Origin: Oscillospiraceae bacterium
GTDB lineage: Bacteria > Bacillota > Clostridia > Oscillospirales > Acutalibacteraceae
Direction of reading: 5' to 3'
DNA length: 64,000 bases
NCBI GenBank assembly: GCA_015066005.1
Contig: SVPF01000003.1
Coordinates: forward strand, 1-64,000
Part shown: positions 49,206 through 60,996 of the stretch, piece by piece
Position numbering within the stretch: the stretch's first letter is position 1
How the letters are laid out: every line of letters begins with the position of its first letter
Notes under the pieces: model-generated
What the model was told of the DNA's origin: nothing
Database searches by the model: none
The model's input: only the letters and a program-made list of their open reading frames with translations
Translations under genes and position numbers: made by a program

Positions 49206-50216
49206 TTATATATCACTTAAAAAATAAGCTTGTGAATCGGCACGATTGCCAAACTCATCCACAACCGAAATTCTAAAATATACATCACTTTCTAAAAGCT
49301 TGAATGTTGCAGTGTTAACACATTCACCTTCATCAGCCGTAACAAAGTCGCAACGCCTGCCGTGAGTAGAATAAAAAACACTCTTAGCATCCGAGCATTT
49401 GACCGTAACCAAATCGCCGTCAACCGAAATTTTTACGATTTCCGGGCCAGTTGATGTATAAAATTCACCTTTTAGTAAAGCATCAATAATTTTAGAATAT
49501 TCAAGTTTATCTGCTTCAACCATAACAAATGTACCGAACGAATCGTCTTTTTTGTTGTGGTTGTCATCACCCGAGGTGATATATATACGTTTACCGTCGC
49601 GCAAAAAGTCATCATGAATATTTATATCATATTCAAAAAGACCGCCACGGTTGCAGTTTGTGTTAAAAATCTCTACACCCCAAAGACCTTCATACTTTGA
49701 ATATTCACGGTAGTTTTCCAACGACCAACGCGGATGATTGTAAGAAACGAAAAAACCATTGTCATTGGCTGATTTAATCAATTTGTTTATACCGTCAGCG
49801 CCGTAAACTCTTTCACAATCGTAATTAGGTTTTTTAATTTTTTCTTTAACAAATGATGCTGAAAAATGGTCATAGGTCGAATTATAGAAAAAACTATAAT
49901 CGTTATCCTGTTCTTTCGCATAAAAATTAAGATGGCAAACCTTCATATTATGATTTTTAAGGGTTGACTGGTTGGGAAACTCTTTAATTGCAACCTCACA
50001 GCTTGTCAAGGTTAAAAAATCACCGTCATCAAGATAAGAATTATTATGAATAGCCTCGTGATCGGTTATGGCAATAATACTATATCCATGTGATTTGTAA
50101 TATTCCTTTAATTCCTCGGGTGTCAGCTTACCATCAGATAATGTGCTGTGACAGTGTAGATTACCCTTATATTTATTGTTCTTATAACCAAAAAGAACCT
50201 TTTCCATTTTAAGCAC
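49206..50216 (-). CDS. PHP domain metallohydrolase
   Basis: GNLHCHSTLSDGKLTPEELKEYYKSHGYSIIAITDH; SYNHPRW. Confidence 0.85.
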   Translation of the reverse strand: MLKMEKVLFGYKNNKYKGNLHCHSTLSDGKLTPEELKEYYKSHGYSIIAITDHEAIHNNSYLDDGDFLTLTSCEVAIKEFPNQSTLKNHNMKVCHLNFYAKEQDNDYSFFYNSTYDHFSASFVKEKIKKPNYDCERVYGADGINKLIKSANDNGFFVSYNHPRWSLENYREYSKYEGLWGVEIFNTNCNRGGLFEYDINIHDDFLRDGKRIYITSGDDNHNKKDDSFGTFVMVEADKLEYSKIIDALLKGEFYTSTGPEIVKISVDGDLVTVKCSDAKSVFYSTHGRRCDFVTADEGECVNTATFKLLESDVYFRISVVDEFGNRADSQAYFLSDI

Positions 50217-53200
50217 CCTGACTGTCTAAATGTAATTTCTTTTCAAGCTCGGAAACATTGAGCTCTAAAAGCTTTGTGATACCCTTTTCCTGCATTGTTA
50301 CACCGTAAAGCATATCGGCAGCTTCCATCGTGCCGCGGCGGTGTGTAACGCAAATGAACTGGGTATTAAAATCAGATGAACGCATATAATCGGCAAAGCG
50401 TTCAACATTAATATCGTCAAGCGCGGTGTCAACCTCATCCAAGAAGCAAAACGGAGGCGCATTTACACGCATAATCGCAAAGTAAATCGAAAGGGCGATA
50501 AGCGCCTTTTCACCGCCTGACAGACCGTCAAGGCTTGGCACGTTTTTACCGGGAAGCTTAACGTTTATATCTATTCCGCTTTCCAAAATATTTTCAGGGT
50601 CGGAAAGTGTTAGACTAGCTGTTCCGCCACCAAAAAGCTCGGTAAAGGTTTTAGTGAAGTTTTGACTAATCTTTTCAAAGCCTTCAGTAAAGATTTCCTG
50701 CATTTGAGATGTCAATTGGTTTATAAGCTTTTGAAGCTGAGCACGGGATGCTTCAACATCATCAATTTGCGCTGATAAGAAGTTATATCTTTCAGAAACC
50801 TCTTTAAATTCTTCAATAGCCGAAACGTTAACGTTACCAAGTGAACGAATCTTATTTTTAATATCAATAAGTTCCTTCTTGGCTTGTGCGGGATTTTCAA
50901 TTTCAATACCAATTTTTTCCGCTTCGCTTCGTGTTAATTCGTATTCGTCATAAAGCTTACGAATAACATCATCATATTCACGCATCATAACCTCTTTGCG
51001 TTCGGTAAGACGGGCAAGCTCGCCACCGATTTGTTCACGCTTTAAGGTGTTTTCACGCTCGCTGTTGCGAAGCTCAACACCGAATTTTTCGGTTTGATTA
51101 CGTTTTTCAATAAGCTCAGCAATATTCTTTTCGCTTTGCTCAATTTTGGCTTTAGCATCACCTATGCTATCGTTAACCGACTGAATTTCAGCCTTGAGGT
51201 TTTCATTCTTAAACTGCAAGGCAGCAATTTCGCTGTCAATGGTAACGCTACGCTGTGCACGGTCACTTATAAGCGCTTCAAGGCTTGTTGCCTGTGAAAG
51301 TAAAGCTTCAATATCCTTTTGTGCTTCAATTACAGACAGCTTAACCTCGGTAATGCTGTTAGCAAGACCTTCACGAACAGTGTTAAGGCTTTCCCTATTA
51401 CCTGACATTTCATCAATTTTAGCCTGAATTTCAGCCTTTTCACCATCAATAAGTGAAATTTCCTTTGCGGCCTCAACCGACAAAAGCTTTAATTCTTCAA
51501 GCTTTTTATTACCAAAGGCTTGCTCATCGTTGAGCTCCTTAAGGGAAAGCTTAACGCTTTCACGAATATCGCCAATACGCTTAAGCTCGCTAACTGCACG
51601 GATTTTATCCTCATTTGCGGTTAAAATGTCAGCCTTAATTGCTGTAATATCAGCCTCAACCTCAGCCAAAGAGCCTTGCGCTTCACTTAGACGCCTTGAA
51701 AGGTCAGCCGACTTTTCCTTTAACGACTTAACCTCGGCTTCAATGTTGATAATATCATTGCCGCGGCTTAATATGCCTGAATTTTTAATAACAGAACCAC
51801 CTGTTAAAGAACCACCCGGACTTACAACCTGACCGTCAAGTGTTACAACCTTTACGCGATAACCGAATTTTTTGGCAATGGTAACCGCACAGTCAATATC
51901 CTCAGCAACAACACAAGCACCCAAAAGATATTTGACAATTTCATCATACTTTTTATCGTTTTTAACAAGGTCACTTGCAATACCAACATAACCCAGCATA
52001 TCCTCAAAGCCGTGTTCTTTAAACTCACGGGATTTAATGGTTTGAACAGGCAAAAAGGTTGCACGGCCTGCTTTGTTATTTTTGAGGAAGTTGATTGCGG
52101 CCTTAGCGTCAGCCTCGGTTTCGGTAACAATATTTTGAATAGCATTATTAAGTGCGGTTTCAATAGCAAGTGAATACTTGCTGTCAACCGTAATAAGTGA
52201 AGAAATCGGACCGCAAATGCCACGCAAAAGACCTGTTTCAGCCTTGGAAATTACAAATTTAACCGAATGGGCAAAGCCATCCATATTATTTTGTAAATCA
52301 CGAAGAATTTGTATACGGCGTTCCTTTGCCTCAACATCCAAGTTAACGGTGTCAAGCTCTTGCTTTAATTTATCGACCGACTGTACCCTTGAATCAAAAC
52401 GAAGCTGATAACCCTTAAGTGAGTTATTATAGCTTTCAATTTTTTCTTCAATATCATCCAAAAGCTTTTCAATCTCTAAAAATTCGCCGTTTAAATTTTC
52501 AATTTCCTTCTCTCTGCCTGCAATAAGGTCTACCGAAACACCGCGGCGGGCTTCAATTTCACCAATGGCGGTTTCAGCAGTAACCAGCTTTACACGCATA
52601 TCAGAAGCCTTAGCAGTTAAGGTGTTAAGGGCACGGATTTCATTTTCAATTTTACGGCTGTTCGTATCATTTTCAAAAAGCAATTCATTAAGCTTTGCTT
52701 CAAGTGAATGAAGCTTTTCTTCAAGCTCAGCTTTTTTGGCTTCTGTTTCCTTTGCCTCGTTATTTTTAGCTTCAATTTCAGCCAAAGCATCCGTGTCGGA
52801 ATTTAAAAGCGCCTGCTTTTCATCCATCAGTCTTGTAATGCTTTCCTCGTTGTGAGAAATATCATTATTCAAAACAGTAATAACACCGTTTGATTTAACA
52901 ATATCCTCATTAACCGAAGAAATATTAAGGCGTTCACCCTCAATATCTGAAGTAAGCTTTGCAAAAAGTGAGGTGTTTTGCTCGGTTTTACGGTCAAAAT
53001 CCTCAAGCATTTGCTCAATTTCTTTATATTGTGCCTCGGCAACCATAATTTTGCTTTCCTGACTTCTTAACGCTTCCTTAGAATTGTTAAGTGTATGAAG
53101 CCATAGGCCAATTTCAAGCTCCTTCTTTTGTTCGGCTAATTTTAAAAATTTTTCAGCCTTTTTGCTTTGTTCCTCTAAGGGACCAACGCGGGATTCAAGC

Positions 53201-53790
53201 TCGTCGACAATATCATGCAGGCGAAGTAAATTGTCCTGCGCGGCGGTAAGCTTTCTTTCAGCCTCTAATTTACGGTAACGGTATTTTGAAATACCTGCAG
53301 CCTCTTCAAAAATGTCACGGCGTTCATTGGATTTTGAACTGATAATATTATCAATTTTGCCCTGCCCAATCATAGAATAACCGTCTCGGCCAAGACCTGT
53401 ATCCATAAAAAGCTCGTGTATATCCTTAAGTCGAACAGACACATTATTTATGGCATATTCACTTTCATGTGAACGGTAATAACGGCGGGTTATTGAAACA
53501 AAATCATTATCAAAATTTAAAGAACGGTCGGTATTATTGATATTAAGTGTAACCTCACAAAAGCCGTGAGGACGACGCGTTTCGGTACCGCCGAAAATTA
53601 CATCCTCCATTGACTGCCCGCGAAGGCTTTTAGTGGATTGCTCACCCAAAACCCAACGAACAGCGTCAGAAATGTTACTTTTACCACTGCCGTTAGGACC
53701 AACAACCGCAGTAATGCCCTTGCCGAATTTCAAAACCGTTTTATCCGCAAAGGATTTAAAGCCCTGAATTTCAATTGAGCTTAACAGCAT
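50209..53790 (-). CDS. smc: chromosome segregation protein SMC
   Basis: GFKSFADKTVLKFGKGITAVVGPNGSGKSNISDAVRWVLGEQS; LSGGEKALIALSIYFAI. Confidence 0.98.
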   Translation of the reverse strand: MLLSSIEIQGFKSFADKTVLKFGKGITAVVGPNGSGKSNISDAVRWVLGEQSTKSLRGQSMEDVIFGGTETRRPHGFCEVTLNINNTDRSLNFDNDFVSITRRYYRSHESEYAINNVSVRLKDIHELFMDTGLGRDGYSMIGQGKIDNIISSKSNERRDIFEEAAGISKYRYRKLEAERKLTAAQDNLLRLHDIVDELESRVGPLEEQSKKAEKFLKLAEQKKELEIGLWLHTLNNSKEALRSQESKIMVAEAQYKEIEQMLEDFDRKTEQNTSLFAKLTSDIEGERLNISSVNEDIVKSNGVITVLNNDISHNEESITRLMDEKQALLNSDTDALAEIEAKNNEAKETEAKKAELEEKLHSLEAKLNELLFENDTNSRKIENEIRALNTLTAKASDMRVKLVTAETAIGEIEARRGVSVDLIAGREKEIENLNGEFLEIEKLLDDIEEKIESYNNSLKGYQLRFDSRVQSVDKLKQELDTVNLDVEAKERRIQILRDLQNNMDGFAHSVKFVISKAETGLLRGICGPISSLITVDSKYSLAIETALNNAIQNIVTETEADAKAAINFLKNNKAGRATFLPVQTIKSREFKEHGFEDMLGYVGIASDLVKNDKKYDEIVKYLLGACVVAEDIDCAVTIAKKFGYRVKVVTLDGQVVSPGGSLTGGSVIKNSGILSRGNDIINIEAEVKSLKEKSADLSRRLSEAQGSLAEVEADITAIKADILTANEDKIRAVSELKRIGDIRESVKLSLKELNDEQAFGNKKLEELKLLSVEAAKEISLIDGEKAEIQAKIDEMSGNRESLNTVREGLANSITEVKLSVIEAQKDIEALLSQATSLEALISDRAQRSVTIDSEIAALQFKNENLKAEIQSVNDSIGDAKAKIEQSEKNIAELIEKRNQTEKFGVELRNSERENTLKREQIGGELARLTERKEVMMREYDDVIRKLYDEYELTRSEAEKIGIEIENPAQAKKELIDIKNKIRSLGNVNVSAIEEFKEVSERYNFLSAQIDDVEASRAQLQKLINQLTSQMQEIFTEGFEKISQNFTKTFTELFGGGTASLTLSDPENILESGIDINVKLPGKNVPSLDGLSGGEKALIALSIYFAIMRVNAPPFCFLDEVDTALDDINVERFADYMRSSDFNTQFICVTHRRGTMEAADMLYGVTMQEKGITKLLELNVSELEKKLHLDSQGA

Positions 53791-54789
53791 TTATAACACT
53801 TCCCTTTCTATTCTAAATTCCAATTCTTCAACATTTTTGTCAGCCAAAACCTTACAGTCAAAGCCACGTTTTTTAAGATATATCAGATTGCTTTTTCTCT
53901 GCCCAGTCATTTGCGAAACACATTTGGGGTTAACAAAAATTTTATATTTTCCTTCGGTAAAAAGACAGCCGAGCACCTTTGAAAGCATAATTTGCGAATA
54001 GCAAAGCTCAGCAAAAGCGGGATGCCACGGACCCGCAACATAAGAGCCCTCTTCAATTGAATGAAGACCAAGTCTTATAACACGAATACCCGCTCTGGTT
54101 AACTGCAAATATAGCTTGCTTGCAAGCTTTACAGCTTCGCCTAATTCTTGTGGCTTATAAATATTATCAAGATACAGTGCCTCTAAATCAGTATCCTTTA
54201 AAACAATGGTTGGATAAATCCTTACAGTATCGGGCGCAATATCAATGATTTTTTGAACGGTGCGAAGAGTTGAATCACTATCATCAGCATAAAGGCCTGT
54301 CATAATTTGAAGGCCCAATTCAAACCCGTGCTTTTTAATAAGCATTGCGGCCCTTTCAACGTCGCGTGAGGTATGACCGCGATTGTTCATTTTAAGTACA
54401 CGGTCATTAAGCGATTGAGCACCCAATTCAATGGCAGTAACTCCGTACGACTTTAAGAGCATTAAAATTTCATCATCAATTGCATCGGGTCGGGTCGAAA
54501 TTCTGATACCCGAAACTATACCAACATTAACATAGTCGCTTGCAGTTTCCAAAAGGGCTTCCATATAACCACGGTTAATAGCAGTAAAGCTACCGCCAAA
54601 GAAAGCAATTTCGGTGGTTTTGGGGTCATATTTTTTAGAGTTCAGTGCCTCTTTTACAGCGCTTTCAACATCTTCAGGATGAGGTGCCTTGCAGGTACCC
54701 GTAATATAGCGCTGATTACAAAAGCTGCATTTGTTTGGGCAGCCGATATGCGGTACAAAAACAGAAATATTTGAATGTGTTTTACTCAT
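53791..54789 (-). CDS. Elp3-like radical SAM protein without acetyltransferase domain
   Basis: PHIGCPNKCSFCNQRYITG; IELGAQSLNDRVL. Confidence 0.85.
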   Translation of the reverse strand: MSKTHSNISVFVPHIGCPNKCSFCNQRYITGTCKAPHPEDVESAVKEALNSKKYDPKTTEIAFFGGSFTAINRGYMEALLETASDYVNVGIVSGIRISTRPDAIDDEILMLLKSYGVTAIELGAQSLNDRVLKMNNRGHTSRDVERAAMLIKKHGFELGLQIMTGLYADDSDSTLRTVQKIIDIAPDTVRIYPTIVLKDTDLEALYLDNIYKPQELGEAVKLASKLYLQLTRAGIRVIRLGLHSIEEGSYVAGPWHPAFAELCYSQIMLSKVLGCLFTEGKYKIFVNPKCVSQMTGQRKSNLIYLKKRGFDCKVLADKNVEELEFRIEREVL

Positions 54790-55466
54790 ATCTCAGCACC
54801 CATAAGCTTAAGTGCTTCCTTAGCGGCCATTTGTTCGGCCTGCTTTTTACTTTTTCCCTTACCCTTACCGATTGTATTGGAATTAAGGTGTACTTCAACC
54901 TCAAAAATTTTGTCGTGGTCAGGTCCGCTTTCACCTGTTAAATGATAGGTGACGATTTCTTCAGGGTTACGCTGAATAATTTCCTGCAAAGCAGTTTTAT
55001 AATCTTTAAACACCTCATCATCCCTATGCTGAAGCTCGTTTGAAACAAAACGTAAAACAAAGCGTCTGGCCTCTTCCATACCACCGTCAAGATAAATTGC
55101 CGCAAGCACAGCTTCAAAAGCGTCAGCTAAAATAGAATCCCTTTCTCTGCCGCCGCCTTTTTCTTCACCCTTACCTAAATGTAAAAAATCCCCCAGACCG
55201 ATTTCACGGGAAAAGGAGCAAAGTGCTTTTTCACACACCAAGGATGCACGAAGCTTTGTAAGCTCGCCTTCAGGAATAGTTTTAAAGTTTTCAAACAAAT
55301 ATCTTGCAACTATTACCGAAAGCACCGAATCACCCAAAAATTCAAGACGTTCGTTAGAGGTTATTCCACCACGTACCTCATTGGCATAGGATGAATGATT
55401 AAGTGCATTTTCCAAAAGCTTTACATTATTAAATTTGTAATCAAGTTTATTTTGTAAAACTTCCAT
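54786..55466 (-). CDS. rnc: ribonuclease III
   Basis: NERLEFLGDSVLSVI; C-terminal dsRBD KGKGKSKKQAEQMAAKEAL. Confidence 0.98.
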   Translation of the reverse strand: MEVLQNKLDYKFNNVKLLENALNHSSYANEVRGGITSNERLEFLGDSVLSVIVARYLFENFKTIPEGELTKLRASLVCEKALCSFSREIGLGDFLHLGKGEEKGGGRERDSILADAFEAVLAAIYLDGGMEEARRFVLRFVSNELQHRDDEVFKDYKTALQEIIQRNPEEIVTYHLTGESGPDHDKIFEVEVHLNSNTIGKGKGKSKKQAEQMAAKEALKLMGAEI

Positions 55467-55479
55467 TTTAAAAAATCCT

Positions 55480-56478
55480 TTATTCGTTTACTTCTTCTAA
55501 TGATTTTGTAATGTTTTCAATTACATTGTTTTGTGTAAATAACACAGCCTGCTTAATTGCATTTTTAATTGCCTTTGCATCAGAATTACCGTGTGCTTTT
55601 ATGACGGGCTTTCTTACACCCAAAAGGGGTGCGCCGCCAACCTCGGAAGAGTCCATCATACTTTTAAGCGCATATAAATCCTTCTTTATAACTAAAGCCG
55701 CAAGCTTGTTTTTTAGGCTTTTATAAAGTGCATTTTTAACAAGCTTAAAAAATGTCATTGCAGTACCTTCAATAAGCTTTAATGCAATATTGCCTGTAAA
55801 GCCGTCGGTTACAACAGCATCAACAACACCCTTAGGCATTTCGCGTGATTCAATATTACCGACAAAGTTAATGGGGGCTTCCGATAAAAGCTTGTACGCT
55901 TCCTTTTGAAGCTCGCCGCCCTTAGTGTCCTCGGTACCGATATTCAAAAGACCGATTTTAGCATTTTCCTTGCCTTCAACACCCTTTAAATACGCTGAAG
56001 CCATAATGCCAAACTGACAAAGCATCTCGGGACGACATTCAGCATTTGCGCCCATATCAAGTAACATATAATGTCCGTCGGGCGAAGGAATCATACCTGC
56101 AAGAGCGGGGCGTTTAATACCCTTGATGCGCTTAACAATAAAGGTACCGCCAACAACAATTGCACCGGTTGAGCCTGCAGAAACAAAGGCATCTGCCCTG
56201 TCCTCAGCGAGCTCCTTAAAGGCTAAAGCCATAGAGGATTCCTTATGCGCTTTTAAAAGGGTTGTGGGCTCGTCGTGCATATCAATAACATCATCGGTGT
56301 GAATAATAACAAGCTGACCGAAGAATTTTAATTTATTTCCTTCAATTACCTCTTCAATCAATGCCTTATTACCTGTAAGAGTAATTTCAACCTGATTTTC
56401 AATAGAAGCAATTGATGCACCCTTAACAATTTCAAGCGGTGCGTTATCGCCACCGAAAGCATCTACAACTATACGCAT
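55480..56478 (-). CDS. plsX: phosphate acyltransferase PlsX
   Basis: MRIVVDAFGGDNAPLEIVKGA; FVSAGSTGAIV. Confidence 0.97.
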   Translation of the reverse strand: MRIVVDAFGGDNAPLEIVKGASIASIENQVEITLTGNKALIEEVIEGNKLKFFGQLVIIHTDDVIDMHDEPTTLLKAHKESSMALAFKELAEDRADAFVSAGSTGAIVVGGTFIVKRIKGIKRPALAGMIPSPDGHYMLLDMGANAECRPEMLCQFGIMASAYLKGVEGKENAKIGLLNIGTEDTKGGELQKEAYKLLSEAPINFVGNIESREMPKGVVDAVVTDGFTGNIALKLIEGTAMTFFKLVKNALYKSLKNKLAALVIKKDLYALKSMMDSSEVGGAPLLGVRKPVIKAHGNSDAKAIKNAIKQAVLFTQNNVIENITKSLEEVNE

Positions 56479-56479
56479 A

Positions 56480-57781
56480 TTAAAACTCCTTTTCCTCAAA
56501 CCACGAAAGTGAGCGCTGAGAAAGCGCCATATATCTTTCGCGTTTATCTCTTATATGGGGTAAAAGCTCGGGAATGATGCCAAAATTAGCACCCATTGGC
56601 TGAAAATTAGCAACGGTTTCATCGGTAATATAACCAAGTAAAGCACCAATCATTGTAAATTTGGGTAAAACCACAGGTTCGCCGTCATTAAGCCTTGCCA
56701 CTGCATTAAGTCCTGCAATAATACCGCTTGCTGCAGATTCCATATAACCTTCAACACCTGAAAGCTGACCTGCAAAGTAAATATTAGGGTTGGCCTTGAG
56801 GGATAAATCATGACTTAAAATTTTAGGGGAATTTATAAACGAATTGCGGTGCATAACACCAAAACGCATAAATTCAGCATTCTCAAGACCAGGAATAAGC
56901 GAAAAAACTCGCTTTTGTTCAGGAAATTTAAGGTTGGTTTGAAAACCGACAAGGTTATATAGTGTACCCTCACGATTTTCGGCACGAAGCTGTACCACCG
57001 CCCAAGGTCTGTGGTCGGTACGTGGGTCACGAAGTCCCACAGGCTTTAGTGGGCCGAAACGAATGGAATCCTCTCCCCTTTTGGCCAAAATTTCAATCGG
57101 CATACAGCCCTCATAAACGTTAGGCTGCTTATCAAATTCGTGAATAGGGGCCGATTCAGCATTTATTAGCTCGTTATAAAAAGCGGTATATTCATCTTTA
57201 TTCATTGGGCAATTAATGTAATCATCCCCGCCTTTACCGTAACGCGCGCCATAAAACACCTTAGAAAAATCAAGGCTGTCCTTAGTGACAATAGGCGCTG
57301 CAGCATCGTAAAAGCTTAAATTGCCGCCATCACACAGCTTTGAAATATTTTCAGCAAGAATACCATCGGTTAAAGGGCCTGTTGCAATTACTGTAATACA
57401 GTCGGTAGGAATTTCATTTACAACCTCATTTATAACCGTAATATTGGGATGGGTTACAATTTTATCGGTAATATATTTAGCAAAAAGCTCACGGTCTACC
57501 GCCAAAGCACCGCCCGCTGCCACTGAACAGCGATCCGCCGCTTCAAGACAAATTGACCCAAGCCTTCGCATTTCTTCCTTTAAAAGCCCCGCCGCCGAAT
57601 CAACGCGGCTGGCTTTTAAGGAATTTGAGCACACAAGCTCAGCAAAGTTATCGTTTTTATGCGCAGGGGTTTTCTTATTTGGCTTCATTTCATAAAGGTT
57701 AACCTTTATACCTTTATTGGCTATGGTAAATGCCGCCTCACATCCGGCAAGACCTGCACCGATAACATTAATTTGTTTCAT
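56480..57781 (-). CDS. trmFO: FADH2-dependent tRNA (uracil-54-C5)-methyltransferase TrmFO
   Basis: [49 protein letters not shown]. Confidence 0.97.
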   Translation of the reverse strand: MKQINVIGAGLAGCEAAFTIANKGIKVNLYEMKPNKKTPAHKNDNFAELVCSNSLKASRVDSAAGLLKEEMRRLGSICLEAADRCSVAAGGALAVDRELFAKYITDKIVTHPNITVINEVVNEIPTDCITVIATGPLTDGILAENISKLCDGGNLSFYDAAAPIVTKDSLDFSKVFYGARYGKGGDDYINCPMNKDEYTAFYNELINAESAPIHEFDKQPNVYEGCMPIEILAKRGEDSIRFGPLKPVGLRDPRTDHRPWAVVQLRAENREGTLYNLVGFQTNLKFPEQKRVFSLIPGLENAEFMRFGVMHRNSFINSPKILSHDLSLKANPNIYFAGQLSGVEGYMESAASGIIAGLNAVARLNDGEPVVLPKFTMIGALLGYITDETVANFQPMGANFGIIPELLPHIRDKRERYMALSQRSLSWFEEKEF

Positions 57782-59864
57782 TCTTATTTTCCTTTTTGGT
57801 TTTTGCGCGGCTGGGGCATTCAGAATTCATACAATATTTTTTGCCCTTCATACCGTTTATAATATAGCTGCCGCATTCCTTACAAACATCGCCTGTAGGA
57901 ATACCAGGGGAAGCAAAATCACATTTGGGATAATTTGAACAGCCGTAAAATTTATTACCCTTCTTTGAAAGTCGTTTAACAAGCTTACCGCCGCATTTTG
58001 GACAAGGCTGTGTAATTTCATCCTCAGGAACTGGCTTAGTGTTTTTACATTCCGGATAACCGGGGCACGCAAGAAATTTTCCGTAGCGGCTTGATTTTAC
58101 AACCATTTTTCTGCCGCATTTATCACAAATAACATCACTTTCAATATCGGGCACCTTAACCTTTTTACCGTTAAGTGAGCTTTCAGCTTTGGTGTAAAGA
58201 GTGTTAAAGTCTTTGCAGAACTCTTCAATTGTATTAGTCCACTGTAGTTCGCCAGCGCCAATTTTATCAAGCTGTTCCTCTAAACCTGCAGTAAACTTAA
58301 TTTCAAAAATTTTGTTAAAATATTCAACCATAAGGTCCGATACAACCTTGCCAAGCTCGGTTGGCTTTAAGAACTTTTTAACACGTTCAATATAATCGCG
58401 ACCAAGAATGTTCGAAAGAATAGGCGCATAGGTTGACGGACGGCCAATTCCGTTTTCATCCAAGGCTTTAATTAAGGTAGGCTCTGTATATCTTGCGGGG
58501 GGCTGTGTAAAATGCTGGTTACCTGTAAGGTCGCGTAATTTCAGCACATCGCCCACGTTCATATCGGGAAGTGAGCTTTCCTGCTCTTCCTCTTCGTCCT
58601 TTCCCTCAATGTAAAGTGCTGTATAACCGTCAAAACGAACCGAATAACCGCTTGCTTTAAAAAGATAATCATTAGCGGTAATATCAACATTAACGGTATC
58701 CTGCACGCAAGCGGCCATTAAGGAAGCAATAAAGCGCTCCCAAATGAGCTTATAAAGCTTATACTGTTCAGTTGTTAAGGATCCTTTAATATCATCAGGC
58801 TTTAAGTCAACAACGGTAGGACGGATAGCTTCGTGAGCGTCCTGTGCACCGCTTTTGGTTTTATAATAACGCGGGCTTGAGGGTAAATATTTATTACCAT
58901 AGGTATCAGCAATAAACTTGTTACCTGCCGACCTTGCTTCTTCGGAAATGCGCAATGAATCGGTACGCATATAGGTGATAAGACCCATTGTACCGTGTCC
59001 CTGCACATCAACACCTTCGTAAAGCTGCTGTGCAATACGCATTGTGCGTTGTGCGGTAAAGCCAAGCTTACGTGATGCTTCCTGTTGAAGTGTTGAGGTA
59101 TTAAACGGCGGTGCGGGCTGACGGTTGCGCTTACCCTTTTTAATACTTGAAACAGTATAAACCGCATTTTCAAGGTTTTGTAAAATTTGGTCAGCGGCTT
59201 CTTTATCGGGAATTAAATCAATCTTGCCGTTTTTATCGCCATAAAGTTTAGCAATAAATGACTTTCTGCCAGCAGCAAGCTTTGCGTCAACAGTCCAATA
59301 TTCCTGCTCTTTAAACTTTTCAATTTCCTTTTCACGTTCAACAATTAAGCGAAGCGCAACGGTTTGTACACGGCCTGCCGACAAACCGCTTTTAACCTTT
59401 TTCCATAAAAAAGGACTAAGCTTATAGCCAACAATACGGTCAAGCACACGGCGGGCTTGCTGGGCGTCAACAAGGTCCATATCAATTTTTCTGGGTGCTA
59501 CAATACCCGCCTCTACACCGCTTTTAGTAATTTCATTAAAGGTAACACGGTTTGCGGCATTTAAATCAAGTGCTAAAATTTGTGCCAAATGCCACGAAAT
59601 TGCTTCACCCTCGCGGTCAGGGTCAGTTGCGAGAAAAACTTCATCGCTCTCAGCGGCGGCTGCTTTTAAGGATTTTATTAAATCCTTCTTATCAGCCATA
59701 TTTATATATTCAGGTCTAAAGCCCTTATTAACATCAATACCGAATTTAGACTTTGGTAAATCGCGTATATGACCTTGAGAAGCCATAACAGTATATTCCG
59801 AGCCCAAATACTTTTTAATGCTTTTCACCTTTGTAGGTGACTCAACTATCAAAAGCTTTGACAT
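57768..59864 (-). CDS. topA: DNA topoisomerase I
   Basis: [33 protein letters not shown]-terminal Cys4 zinc fingers. Confidence 0.98.
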   Translation of the reverse strand: MSKLLIVESPTKVKSIKKYLGSEYTVMASQGHIRDLPKSKFGIDVNKGFRPEYINMADKKDLIKSLKAAAAESDEVFLATDPDREGEAISWHLAQILALDLNAANRVTFNEITKSGVEAGIVAPRKIDMDLVDAQQARRVLDRIVGYKLSPFLWKKVKSGLSAGRVQTVALRLIVEREKEIEKFKEQEYWTVDAKLAAGRKSFIAKLYGDKNGKIDLIPDKEAADQILQNLENAVYTVSSIKKGKRNRQPAPPFNTSTLQQEASRKLGFTAQRTMRIAQQLYEGVDVQGHGTMGLITYMRTDSLRISEEARSAGNKFIADTYGNKYLPSSPRYYKTKSGAQDAHEAIRPTVVDLKPDDIKGSLTTEQYKLYKLIWERFIASLMAACVQDTVNVDITANDYLFKASGYSVRFDGYTALYIEGKDEEEEQESSLPDMNVGDVLKLRDLTGNQHFTQPPARYTEPTLIKALDENGIGRPSTYAPILSNILGRDYIERVKKFLKPTELGKVVSDLMVEYFNKIFEIKFTAGLEEQLDKIGAGELQWTNTIEEFCKDFNTLYTKAESSLNGKKVKVPDIESDVICDKCGRKMVVKSSRYGKFLACPGYPECKNTKPVPEDEITQPCPKCGGKLVKRLSKKGNKFYGCSNYPKCDFASPGIPTGDVCKECGSYIINGMKGKKYCMNSECPSRAKTKKENKNETN

Positions 59865-59880
59865 AATATTCCTCCGATAC

Positions 59881-60996
59881 TTATTTACAAATTTCGTACT
59901 GCCCTCCGGGGAGCGCACGAATGATAAATTCCATTTCCAGTTCAGTTAAAGCAGAAAGTAAATCCGACGAGGAAAGACCAGTGTTTAAATCATCCGGATA
60001 AAATTTTTGCTTATCTAAATAATTATACACTATTTTTGCCTGATTTGAAAGACTTACATTCAATATTTTTTTATTATTTTTAACTTTTTCGGGTTTTGGA
60101 GCCTCTTTATAAGCTTTTTCGATATCAATTTTATCGGGAAAGCGTGAAATATATTCATTAAAAATGTCTGAAGTATCTAAAAGTGGCTTTGCACCATCAC
60201 GCAAAAGAGCATTTGACCCCAAATATTGTTTCATATTCGGCATACCGGGAATTACAAAAACATCCCTGCCCTGACTTACTGCATGGTTAGCGGTAATAAG
60301 CGCACCGCTTCTTTTCCCTGCTTCAACCAAAACCGTACCAAGCGATAACCCGGACAGTAAACGATTTCTAACCTGAAAGGTACCGCGATTGACAGGCACA
60401 TCGGGCGGATATTCACTTATAAGACATCCGCTTTTAGCTATATGCTCACGCAGGGCGCGGTTCTCTTCCAAATATGAAACCGAAAAACCGCAGGCCATTA
60501 TCAAAACGGTAATTCCCTCGGCCTTTAAGGCGCCGATATGTGCATAGGTATCACTTCCTATAGCACCGCCGCTTACTACAATAAAGCCTGCTCTTGCAAG
60601 TCGGTAGCCGAGTGAATATGCCGCCTTCTTACCGTAATCACTCACAACACGAGGACCAACAATTGAAATAGAGGGTAAGCTTTCAAAATCAGGCATTGTA
60701 CCCCTGACATACAGCACAATGGGTGGGTTATCTATTTGCCTTAGCATTTCAGGAAAATTGCGGTTGTGATAATGTATAAGCGTTATGCCTAAGGTGTTAC
60801 ACTTTTCGCAAATTTCCTTAGCTTCACTTAGCTTAGAATTATTAAGCTTTTCGTAAACGCTTTTAGGTAAAAGCTTTTGACGGGTAACAGCATCGCTTTC
60901 ATACACCGCCTTAGCCGACGGAAAAGCTTCAAAGATTCTTGCAATATAGCGGCTACCTTGTTTTAAACAAAGCTGTAACCAAACATAATATTCCAT
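59881..60996 (-). CDS. dprA: DNA-processing protein DprA
   Basis: SIVGPRVVSDYGKKAAYSLGYRLARAGFIVVSGGAIGSDTYAH. Confidence 0.96.
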   Translation of the reverse strand: MEYYVWLQLCLKQGSRYIARIFEAFPSAKAVYESDAVTRQKLLPKSVYEKLNNSKLSEAKEICEKCNTLGITLIHYHNRNFPEMLRQIDNPPIVLYVRGTMPDFESLPSISIVGPRVVSDYGKKAAYSLGYRLARAGFIVVSGGAIGSDTYAHIGALKAEGITVLIMACGFSVSYLEENRALREHIAKSGCLISEYPPDVPVNRGTFQVRNRLLSGLSLGTVLVEAGKRSGALITANHAVSQGRDVFVIPGMPNMKQYLGSNALLRDGAKPLLDTSDIFNEYISRFPDKIDIEKAYKEAPKPEKVKNNKKILNVSLSNQAKIVYNYLDKQKFYPDDLNTGLSSSDLLSALTELEMEFIIRALPGGQYEICK

